DNA from: Pedobacter westerhofensis
Lineage (GTDB): Bacteria > Bacteroidota > Bacteroidia > Sphingobacteriales > Sphingobacteriaceae
Length of the DNA stretch: 64,000 nt
NCBI RefSeq assembly: GCF_900182595.1
Contig: NZ_FXTN01000001.1
Span: 124,001 to 188,000 of the forward strand
Direction of reading: 5' to 3'
Position numbers and translations under genes: made by a program. How positions within the stretch are numbered: position 1 is the first letter of the stretch; every line of letters begins with the position of its first letter. The notes beneath the pieces are model-generated. The model did not search any database. It was not told the origin of the DNA and saw only the letters and a program-made list of their open reading frames with translations. This document shows, piece after piece, positions 1-7,072 of this stretch.

Positions 1-1452
1 GGATACGTAATCTCAGACTACGGCGGGCTAGGCCAGCTGTATAATTTCCACCAGGTGGCAAAAGGCCCGCATGAAGCAGCGGTGCTGGGATTACAGGCGG
101 GAGTTGACGTGGAGGCATCGCGGCCAGACGTTTACAAAGACCTTGCAAAGATGGTGCATGAGGGGACGATCAATGTGAAACAAATAGATTCTGCGGTATC
201 AAGGATCCTGACAGCCAAATTTAAAGCCGGCCTATTTGAAAAGAAGCTTCCTGATTCTGCAGGTATCAAAACTAAGCTCCATACTGCCAGCAGCGTGGCC
301 CTGTCCCGAAGCATTGCAGAAGAATCTATAGTGCTGCTAAAAAATCAGGACCATTTGCTGCCCCTTGATGCTAAAAAGATTAAATCGATTGCAGTGATCG
401 GCCCCAATGCCAACAAAGTGCAATACGGAGATTACAGCTACACCCGTGACAACCGTTCGGGAACAACGGTTTTGCAGGGTATCAGGCAGTCTGTTGGTTC
501 CGGTATAATGGTGAATTATGCACAGGGATGCGAGCTCTCGGGTCACGACCGCTCCGGCATTGCGAAAGCGGTAGCGGAAGCGCAAAAAAGTGATGTTGCT
601 GTAGTAGTATTAGGCACAACGAGTGTCGTATTTCAGGGCATAGGCTGGAACGGCAAAGCAGGAAAAGATGAGCCAACGGATCCTTTTACCTGTGGTGAAG
701 GATATGATGTGACTGATATTGATCCGCAGGGCGTACAGCGGGAACTGCTGCAGGCGATCTATAAAACAGGAAAGCCAGTGATCCTGGTGCTGATCCAGGG
801 AAGGCCATGGAGCATTGCCTGGGAAAAGGAAAACATTCCTGCGATCATTGAAGGCTGGTACCCCGGAGAAAAAGGTGGAGATGCCCTGGCGGACGTGATC
901 TTTGGAAAGGTGAACCCTTCGGGACGGTTGAACATGAGTATCCCGCAATCATCGGGGCACATCCCTGTTTTTTACAACTATGTGAACTCCTCTAAAGGGA
1001 ATAACAGGGAGCCGGGGACGCCCGACAAACCGGGCCGCGATTATGTATACTCGTCCACCGCCCCCCTTTTTCCATTTGGCTATGGATTAACGTATACCGA
1101 TTTTGCTTACTCTGACCTGATGTTATCCGCAAAACGTTTTGGAAAAGGGGGGCAGCTTGAAGTATCCTGCAAAATAAAGAATACAGGGAATATGAAAGGG
1201 AAAGAAGTGGTGCAGCTGTACCTTGGCGGAAAAGTAAACTCTGTAAGTACGCCCGTAAAATCGCTCCGTGATTTTAATAAGGTTGAACTGGCAGCAGGAG
1301 AAGAGAAAACCCTGAAATTCAGGCTCACTGAAGAAGACATCCGGATCTGGAACAGGCAGATGAAACGTGTAACAGAACCGGGAAGTTTTAAAGTGATGAT
1401 TGGCAAATCTGCTGACGATATTATACTGACGGAGACGGTAGAGTATGACTAA
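1..1452 (+). CDS. Glycoside hydrolase family 3 beta-glucosidase-like enzyme, 3' part (5' end outside window)
   Basis: The frame is open from base 1, so the gene starts upstream of the window; the GTG at 55 is internal. The first visible residues, GYVISDYGG, carry the SD(W/Y)xG motif whose Asp is the GH3 nucleophile, so most of the N-terminal TIM barrel is missing from view. What remains is the end of the barrel, the GH3 C-terminal alpha/beta sandwich (ESIVLLKNQ, then AVIGPNA) and a C-terminal fibronectin III-like domain (VKSLRDFNKVELAAGE). The family hydrolyses beta-glucosides, xylosides or related glycosides, usually in the periplasm in this phylum. The substrate cannot be read from the sequence. 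The stop codon overlaps the end of the convergent next gene by 4 bp. Confidence 0.93.
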   Translation, partial: GYVISDYGGLGQLYNFHQVAKGPHEAAVLGLQAGVDVEASRPDVYKDLAKMVHEGTINVKQIDSAVSRILTAKFKAGLFEKKLPDSAGIKTKLHTASSVALSRSIAEESIVLLKNQDHLLPLDAKKIKSIAVIGPNANKVQYGDYSYTRDNRSGTTVLQGIRQSVGSGIMVNYAQGCELSGHDRSGIAKAVAEAQKSDVAVVVLGTTSVVFQGIGWNGKAGKDEPTDPFTCGEGYDVTDIDPQGVQRELLQAIYKTGKPVILVLIQGRPWSIAWEKENIPAIIEGWYPGEKGGDALADVIFGKVNPSGRLNMSIPQSSGHIPVFYNYVNSSKGNNREPGTPDKPGRDYVYSSTAPLFPFGYGLTYTDFAYSDLMLSAKRFGKGGQLEVSCKIKNTGNMKGKEVVQLYLGGKVNSVSTPVKSLRDFNKVELAAGEEKTLKFRLTEEDIRIWNRQMKRVTEPGSFKVMIGKSADDIILTETVEYD

Positions 1453-2471
1453 AACATGATCACAGTCTTACCGATAGCTTTACCGCTTTCCAACAACTGG
1501 TGTGCTTCCTTTAAGTTAGCCACACTAAAGCCCTGCAATGTATTGTTCAGCGTGCTTTTTAAGCTCTGCTGATCAAATAATTCAGCCGCACTATTCAAAA
1601 TATTAGATTGCGAAACCATATCTTCTGTCTGGAAGGAAGACCGCGTAAACATCAGTTCCCAGTGGAAGCTTACGCTTTTAGATTTCAGCTGAACCAGGTT
1701 TACGGGTTGTTTGGGATCACTGATGGAACCAATTTTGCCCTGGGGTTTGATGAGCTCTGCAAATGCGTCCCAATAAAAGTTGAGGTTAACACAATCCATA
1801 ATAAAGTCCACATACTGGAATCCCGCATTGCGCACTTCATTGATCAGATCTTTATGATTTACTACATGGTCTGCGCCCTGTGATCTGCACCAGTCGGCAG
1901 TTTCTGGACGTGATGCTGTACTGATTACAACTAAGCCTGCCACATTTTTTGCCAGCTGTGTGGCAATGGAGCCAACACCGCCTGCCCCGCCAATGATCAG
2001 GATAGATTTGCCCTTATCCTTACCGGTTATTGCAAAACGTTCAAATAGCATTTCCCAGGCCGTCAGCGTTGTCAGAGGCATGGCTGCAGCTGCTTCATAC
2101 GATAATGAAGATGGTTTTTTACCAACTATTCTTTCATCTACGAGCTGATATTCAGCATTGCAGCCGCTTCTTTTAAGGTCGCCGGCGTAGTAAACTTCGT
2201 CGCCGATTTTGAAAGCAGATACTTCTTCCCCCACCGCTTCCACTGTTCCGGCGGCATCCCAGCCAATGATTTTGGGCTGATCGAGTGTTACATCTTTTGC
2301 ACTGCCTTGCCTGATTTTATAATCTACGGGGTTCACACTTATGGCCTTTACTTTAACTAATATATCCCTTCCCGAAGGCTGGGGAACATCGGTTTCAAAT
2401 GATACAAAGCTATCCTGTTCCGTGATGTTCAATGACTGTTTAAATCCTATTGCTTTCATATATGTTATCAA
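1449..2471 (-). CDS. Zinc-type alcohol dehydrogenase-like / NADPH:quinone oxidoreductase (MDR family)
   Basis: The 340-aa protein has an N-terminal GroES-like domain (VNPVDYKIRQG) and a Rossmann domain with the nucleotide-binding glycine motif IIGGAGGVGSIATQLAK near residues 158-174. This is the usual length and layout of the zinc-independent medium-chain dehydrogenase/reductases that reduce quinones or enals with NADPH. I see none of the clustered cysteines of a structural zinc site, so I favour quinone/enoyl reductase over a true alcohol dehydrogenase. It should be cytosolic, as there is no signal peptide. It ends 4 bp into the convergent GH3 gene. The upstream SIMPL gene ends only 3 bp before its start, so the two may be co-transcribed. 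Confidence 0.88.
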   Translation of the reverse strand: MITYMKAIGFKQSLNITEQDSFVSFETDVPQPSGRDILVKVKAISVNPVDYKIRQGSAKDVTLDQPKIIGWDAAGTVEAVGEEVSAFKIGDEVYYAGDLKRSGCNAEYQLVDERIVGKKPSSLSYEAAAAMPLTTLTAWEMLFERFAITGKDKGKSILIIGGAGGVGSIATQLAKNVAGLVVISTASRPETADWCRSQGADHVVNHKDLINEVRNAGFQYVDFIMDCVNLNFYWDAFAELIKPQGKIGSISDPKQPVNLVQLKSKSVSFHWELMFTRSSFQTEDMVSQSNILNSAAELFDQQSLKSTLNNTLQGFSVANLKEAHQLLESGKAIGKTVIMF

Positions 2472-2474
2472 TCG

Positions 2475-3209
2475 TTAATCCGCACTGAATTCCATTTTTA
2501 TGGTAATCGATCCGGTCTTGTATTTATTGGAAGTGTTAAATGCACCGCCATAACTGTAGTCTTCATTGCTGTTTTTACCTGTGATCTGAAAAATACCCAT
2601 TGTAGCCTTTTTCAGTTCACCTAATGAGCTGCCTGCATTCTTTGCAATCGTTTCGGCGCGCGAACGTGCATCGGCACTTGCCTTGCCCAGCAGTTCCATT
2701 TTTACCTGGCTCAGTTTTGTGTTGTAAAACATTGGTGCAGAAGAGTTGAATTCGATCCCGCTTTGTATGAGCTCAGCAGCTTCACGGGAGATTTTATCAA
2801 CTTTCTCTACTTCATTGGATTCTATTTTCACCGATTGTGTTAAATTGTAACCTGTGAATTGCTGAGACAGGTACTGTCCGTTTGCATTTGTTTGCTGACT
2901 GAACTCTTTATTGATCACTACCGACGAAAACACCATATTACCGGCGTTAAGTCCTTTTTTAAGCAGGTAACTGCGGATCGCGTTTTCATCGGCTTTCAAT
3001 GTGCTGTAAGCTTCTTTGAGATCGAAGGATTTACGGGAGTATGAGCCATTCCATACAATCAGGTCGCTATTAAAATCTTTCTCTGCAAGCCCGGTAACTA
3101 CAATTGTTTCCATTGTTTTAGAACGGTACTTATAGGCGTTGCCAATCAGGGCAAAAGCGATAATTGCAGAAAGGCCAATGATAACAGCGGTAATAATTGT
3201 TGATCTCAT
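2475..3209 (-). CDS. SIMPL domain-containing protein (DUF541)
   Basis: I choose the ATG at 3209 because it puts a hydrophobic segment (STIITAVIIGLSAIIAFALIG) at the N-terminus, a signal anchor; the longer frame to 3254 adds 15 unlikely residues. The rest matches the SIMPL/DUF541 pattern: TIVVTGLAEKDF near the start, a central long helix, a conserved ADARSRAETIAKNAG segment and a C-terminal ITIKMEFSAD. These proteins are periplasmic or anchored, form oligomeric rings in some bacteria and have no settled biochemical role. It lies just upstream of the MDR oxidoreductase on the same strand. Confidence 0.85.
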   Translation of the reverse strand: MRSTIITAVIIGLSAIIAFALIGNAYKYRSKTMETIVVTGLAEKDFNSDLIVWNGSYSRKSFDLKEAYSTLKADENAIRSYLLKKGLNAGNMVFSSVVINKEFSQQTNANGQYLSQQFTGYNLTQSVKIESNEVEKVDKISREAAELIQSGIEFNSSAPMFYNTKLSQVKMELLGKASADARSRAETIAKNAGSSLGELKKATMGIFQITGKNSNEDYSYGGAFNTSNKYKTGSITIKMEFSAD

Positions 3210-3350
3210 ATAAACAAGTTTACTTTCCAAGATACAAACTTTTGAGTTATTCAAATAAAAACTTTTAATAACTAAAATTCAAATCCTTCATTACCCCGGA
3301 TTATCGGCGAACTGAAATATTGCTATTATATTATAATTTGCCAGTATGAT

Positions 3351-3788
3351 TTGATAACTTCACTAGGGAAAAAATATTTGGTTATAAATTATATTGTGCT
3401 TCCTGTTGTAAGAATAATTCAGCTGTCAGTATTGCTCTTCTTTTTGCAGCTTACTGCACTCTGCCAACCGGCACGCCGTGACAGTATCATCAGGGCGGCC
3501 CGGAATGATGCAAAAAAATTCCGGCTGGATGATGCCGTATGGAAAAAATACAGGCGTGCGTTACCGGCTACTTCCAACTATTTTAACCCGGTGGGACAAA
3601 ATCAGAAAAACCAAACACTTTTGAATGATTCTCTTTATGTGAAGACATACCGGAAAGCAGCATATAAACACAATAGAGGCCGTCGCACACCTTTGCATTA
3701 TGTAATAGTTGGAACCGGCATACTCGCTGCTGCGGCTGTAGCTGGAGCAATAGTTTTACTCATTGCTCTCGGACCGAATATGAATTAG
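3351..3788 (+). CDS. Hypothetical exported protein with C-terminal membrane segment
   Basis: I do not recognise the family. The 145-aa frame starts at a TTG codon, so the start is uncertain; an ATG at 3346 is out of frame and closes at once. A hydrophobic N-terminus (IIQLSVLLFFLQLTALCQ) looks like a signal peptide. It is followed by a basic soluble stretch and a strong C-terminal transmembrane helix (VIVGTGILAAAAVAGAIVLL). The likely topology is an envelope protein anchored by the C-terminal helix. Confidence 0.55.
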   Translation: MITSLGKKYLVINYIVLPVVRIIQLSVLLFFLQLTALCQPARRDSIIRAARNDAKKFRLDDAVWKKYRRALPATSNYFNPVGQNQKNQTLLNDSLYVKTYRKAAYKHNRGRRTPLHYVIVGTGILAAAAVAGAIVLLIALGPNMN

Positions 3789-3873
3789 CCCGCCTGGGCT
3801 GGTAGTTTCTTAGTTCAGTAGATATGTGGTTACGGCATGATCTTTTTTAGTAGTAATCTTCATCACTTATCAG

Positions 3874-4158
3874 GTGAAAGAGGTATTTAAAAATCTTAAT
3901 AAAGGGAGCATATTTCAATTAAATAACCTACTCAGAGTTCAAAAAATAGCCATAATCCTGATAGCATACACAATTGGAAATTTTCTCTATTCGTACATCA
4001 TCAACGAATTCTTATACTCTCATTATCATATAAGGTCGCTTGAGCTGAAATACCAGCTGAATATGGTTACATTTACATGTGGTATCGTGCTCCTGCTGAC
4101 GGCCCAAACTTTTAAAGTGGGTATTTTGTTGGAGGAGGAGAATAAATTGACAATATAA
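3874..4158 (+). pseudogene. DUF2975 membrane protein, apparently N-terminally truncated
   Basis: The 94-aa frame (GTG start) contains FKNLNKGSIFQLNNLLRVQKIA followed by two membrane helices and ends EEENKLTI. This is the second half of DUF2975 proteins, which are normally about 150-200 aa with four helices. Only 85 bp separate it from the preceding gene, and I cannot find the missing first helices there, so it is probably a 5'-deleted remnant that may still be translated. The HTH gene that normally partners DUF2975 follows 1 bp after its stop and is intact. Alternatively it could be a genuine short variant. Confidence 0.6.
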
Positions 4159-4159
4159 T

Positions 4160-4384
4160 ATGCCTATAGTAATTAATCTTAACATCATTATGGTGAAACG
4201 TGGCATGTCCCTCAATAGCTTATCACAAAATACCGGAATAACATTGTCCAATCTATCGATTCTAAAACAGGGAAAAGGTAAAGCGATCAGGTTCAGCACA
4301 CTTGAAGCAATCTGTAAAGCACTTGACTGTCAGCCTGCTGATATCATGGAATACAGTCCCGAAGAGTTTATCCCTCAACCTTAA
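4160..4384 (+). CDS. Cro/C1-type helix-turn-helix regulator (DUF2975 partner)
   Basis: This is a 74-aa single-domain XRE-family DNA-binding protein. It shows the family pattern: MPIVINLNIIMVKRGMS, the HTH helices around SLNSLSQNTGITLSNLSILKQGK, and the tail STLEAICKALDCQPADIMEY. The length is normal for this subgroup, which is commonly encoded immediately after a DUF2975 membrane protein and presumably controls that pair. The spacing from the DUF2975 stop is 1 bp, suggesting translational coupling. With its partner truncated it may now act alone. Confidence 0.88.
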   Translation: MPIVINLNIIMVKRGMSLNSLSQNTGITLSNLSILKQGKGKAIRFSTLEAICKALDCQPADIMEYSPEEFIPQP

Positions 4385-4434
4385 AAACTATTTACAATTC
4401 TGTTTAATCTGGCCTTCAAATTCGTGTACATTAT

Positions 4435-5436
4435 ATGAGAACTTTTCTTTCGGTTATTTTTTTAGCTGCCTTTTCCCTTTTTTCTTTTGCACAACAACCT
4501 TATGCACCTGCTGCAGCTTTGCCTGCTAAAAACCTCGCAATGTTCGGCAGGGGGTTATATCCCGGCAATGATACTACATATCATTTGCTGAAACGCAGCG
4601 GCTTTAATACAATCCTGTTATCCAGCTTTTATATCCATGCTGACGGCGATCTGTACTCCGGTGATTCGCATCAGCCTATCATACATCAGGGCAAATGGGT
4701 TGGAGATGCCGGTTATGTAAAAAGAGTAAAAGACCTGAAGACAAAATCTTCGATCAGCCGTATCGAGATCCTGCTGGAAGGCCGCTGGTATGGTCAGCCA
4801 CCAAACACTTTCGATTTTATCCGCGACTGGTATGACCCTGCAAAGGCAGTACCTGGTATCGTAACCGGTACCGGCAAAGAGAGCACTTTGTACAATATCA
4901 TAAAAGTATTGAAAGAGGTGCTGGGCGCCGATGCCATTTGCATCGACGATGAGTCTGTATACCACAGTCCTTCGATCATTGCGATGGGCAAAATTGCGGC
5001 GGATCTGAATATGCACATGACGCTGTGCCCCTTTAAAAGAAATAATTACTGGACTGAAATCCTTGAGGCCTCAGATAATAACCTAGTGGATGCGCTGTAT
5101 TTGCAATGTTATGATGGTGGCGTACGCAACGAGATCAAAGACTGGGTACAGGGGCTAAAACCAGCACAACCGATCTATCCGATATTTATGGTGCGTGGAT
5201 CTTTCAGTACCTGTGATACCCATAAAGGAAGTAAATCTGTAGCCGAAATCAGCAAACAACTGCGGGGCTTTAAGAAAGACTATCCCGGCATGAGCGGCGC
5301 AGCGATCTGGCAGATGGAAGACCTTAACAGCTTCGTTAAACTTGGATGCGCCATTAAGCAGCCCTCATCAGGAACTGCTAAAAGCGTAGCTGAATTTTTG
5401 AGCCAGCTGAAGAAAGCGCTGAAAAAAGAATTATAA
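4435..5436 (+). CDS. Secreted GH18-like TIM-barrel protein of unknown function
   Basis: The 333-aa protein has a clear signal peptide (MRTFLSVIFLAAFSLFSFAQ). The mature part looks like a glycosidase-type TIM barrel: FNTILLSSFYIHADGDL near residues 57-73, a fourth-strand-like segment GADAICIDDESVY at about 164-176, and late strands ending in AAIWQMEDL. The position of D171, D172 and E173 resembles the DxxDxDxE strand of GH18, but the full motif is absent, so chitinase activity cannot be assumed. The convergent neighbour is a GH18 protein with the intact motif, which supports a related role in cleaving or binding an aminosugar polymer. Endo-beta-N-acetylglucosaminidase-like or lectin-like function is possible. 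Confidence 0.72.
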   Translation: MRTFLSVIFLAAFSLFSFAQQPYAPAAALPAKNLAMFGRGLYPGNDTTYHLLKRSGFNTILLSSFYIHADGDLYSGDSHQPIIHQGKWVGDAGYVKRVKDLKTKSSISRIEILLEGRWYGQPPNTFDFIRDWYDPAKAVPGIVTGTGKESTLYNIIKVLKEVLGADAICIDDESVYHSPSIIAMGKIAADLNMHMTLCPFKRNNYWTEILEASDNNLVDALYLQCYDGGVRNEIKDWVQGLKPAQPIYPIFMVRGSFSTCDTHKGSKSVAEISKQLRGFKKDYPGMSGAAIWQMEDLNSFVKLGCAIKQPSSGTAKSVAEFLSQLKKALKKEL

Positions 5437-5451
5437 GCCAGGCAACGCTTA

Positions 5452-6429
5452 TTACTGACGTTTGCCCCTGGATGATTTAATCTCCTCATTGATCTGATTA
5501 AGCAGGGAGTGCCTGCCCTGCGCATCGCCTCCCAGTTGCCAGATCATTATGCCGCCGGTTTCCTTCAGCGCCAGTTTAGTTTTGGCCCTGATCGTTTTAA
5601 TTCCGTTGTAATACATTGTTCCTCCGTCAGCCATCAGTGTTTCGTCTTTTGACTCACTTCCGGGATATTTGTCAACGATTTCTTTGAACGTCATATCAGG
5701 GACCCCGGATGGACCAAAACCATATCCATAGAAGGGCACGCCTATATTAATCTTTTGTTTGGGAAGGCCGCGCTCCCCCTTCCAGTACTTTATTTGTTGA
5801 ACCGCCATCGAATAAGGGGAATGTTGTCCCGGATCATCGGGTTTCCATGGTGCTTTGAGGTCGTAGGCCATCAGGTTAACAAAATCGTAAGCCTTTAGAG
5901 AGGTTTCTGTAATTTTATCCCGGGTGGTGTAAGAAAGCGCAGTGCTGATGAGCTTAGCTTTCTGATGAAGTTGTTCTGCCAGCAGGATTACAAAAGGCTC
6001 ATAATTGGTATTGATGTCATCATTTTCAATATCTACATCGACACCGTCCAGCTGATATTTTTCAACGAAGGCTATGAAGTTCTGTACCACCATTACCCGG
6101 TGCGCAGCATCCAGCAGCGTATCCAGGGAAACATGTCTGCTGCCACCACCACATGCCAACATTACTTTGACCCCGTGCTGATGCGCAAGTTGCACCACGG
6201 TATCCAGTTGTGGCTGGGCAGTAAACGTACCGTCTGTCTCAGGATTGATAAAAGCGATATTGAGATGTGTAATCTGACCGAGGTTGATTTGCCTGGTGTT
6301 TTTGACCATGTCATTGCCCGTTCTTAAATAGCCCACTACCCTGAACTGGGAGTTGCCTGTAAAGGGGACAACGCTGAGCAGCGCAAATACTGACAGGAAT
6401 GAAAGTTTTGACAGGGAGATGTTTTTCAT
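5452..6429 (-). CDS. Secreted glycoside hydrolase family 18 (chitinase-like)
   Basis: The 325-aa protein has a signal peptide (LSFLSVFALLSVVPFTGNS) and one GH18 barrel. The catalytic DxxDxDxE motif is intact as LDGVDVDIE (D128, D131, D133, E135), with E135 the expected acid. Other family marks are THLNIAFINPETDG after strand 2, VMLACGGGSRH on strand 3, VNLMAYDL on strand 6 and a late IMIWQLGGDAQG. It has no carbohydrate-binding module, and 325 aa is short but complete. Substrate-assisted cleavage of chitin-type or GlcNAc-containing glycans is expected in the periplasm or outside the cell. It converges on the GH18-like gene with a 15-bp gap. Confidence 0.9.
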   Translation of the reverse strand: MKNISLSKLSFLSVFALLSVVPFTGNSQFRVVGYLRTGNDMVKNTRQINLGQITHLNIAFINPETDGTFTAQPQLDTVVQLAHQHGVKVMLACGGGSRHVSLDTLLDAAHRVMVVQNFIAFVEKYQLDGVDVDIENDDINTNYEPFVILLAEQLHQKAKLISTALSYTTRDKITETSLKAYDFVNLMAYDLKAPWKPDDPGQHSPYSMAVQQIKYWKGERGLPKQKINIGVPFYGYGFGPSGVPDMTFKEIVDKYPGSESKDETLMADGGTMYYNGIKTIRAKTKLALKETGGIMIWQLGGDAQGRHSLLNQINEEIKSSRGKRQ

Positions 6430-6564
6430 AAGTATTTTGATTTCCTGGCTACTAAAATATCATTAGATATTTGAAAATCATAATCTTATATGCAGTACCT
6501 GATCTGGATATATTGTAATACCAAACAGTAAAAAATCAATGACATATTATTCGATAACAAAACG

Positions 6565-6939
6565 ATGAAAAATTAGAAAATAAAGTAGCTGTTATTACAG
6601 GAGCCTCGAGCGGAATGGCTCTGGAAACAGCAAATTATTTGTTGCTGAAGGTGCTTATGTATTTAAAAACGGGGCGTCGTCAATCCGAACTGGACAAAAG
6701 CCGTGGAAGAAATTGGATACAATGTTACTAGAGTGCAGGCAGATTCAGGAAAACTGGAAGATACAGCTGTATTTGATGTTGTATCACAGGAAGTATAGAT
6801 CAGATCACAACTACAATTCCACTTGGTCGTTTTGGTAAACCAGAAAAAATGGCTAAAGCAGCTTTATTCCTGGCATCTGATGATTCTTCTTATGTAGCAG
6901 GTTGACATGTTCATCGATGGTGGTGCATCCCAATATTAA
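6565..6939 (+). pseudogene. Decayed short-chain dehydrogenase/reductase (SDR) gene
   Basis: No open frame survives, but translation in shifting frames gives SDR landmarks in the right order. They are LENKVAVITGASSG (cofactor loop), then AEGAYVF and GRRQSELDKAVEEIGYNVTRVQAD. The last is IPLGRFGKPEKMAKAALFLASDDSSYVAG, followed by FIDGGASQY and a stop at 6937-6939. A frameshift follows the ATG immediately, others lie near 6660 and 6905, and the whole catalytic core with YxxxK is missing. About 375 bp remain of a gene that is normally about 750 bp. The pieces align as a typical Bacteroidota glucose/3-oxoacyl-type SDR, so this is recent loss rather than chance. Confidence 0.85.
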
Positions 6940-7018
6940 GCTGCAAGTTGTTTTATCAATTCAGAAATGATGGGACGATGAGTAATCAAAGTTACTGTTG
7001 GGATAGGTAGCGGTGGTT

Positions 7019-7066
7019 TTATATGAAAAGAGAGTTGCATGAAAATGCAACTCTCTTTTCATATAA
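7019..7066. terminator. Bidirectional terminator: 22-bp perfect inverted repeat
   Basis: Arms 7019-7040 and 7045-7066 are exact reverse complements (centre ATGCAACTCTC) separated by a GAAA loop. The 7019 arm starts with TT and the other ends with AA, so either strand gives a stem with flanking A/T runs. It sits between the end of the SDR pseudogene and the convergent stop of the beta-barrel receptor gene. Confidence 0.85.
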
Positions 7067-7072
7067 CTTGAG

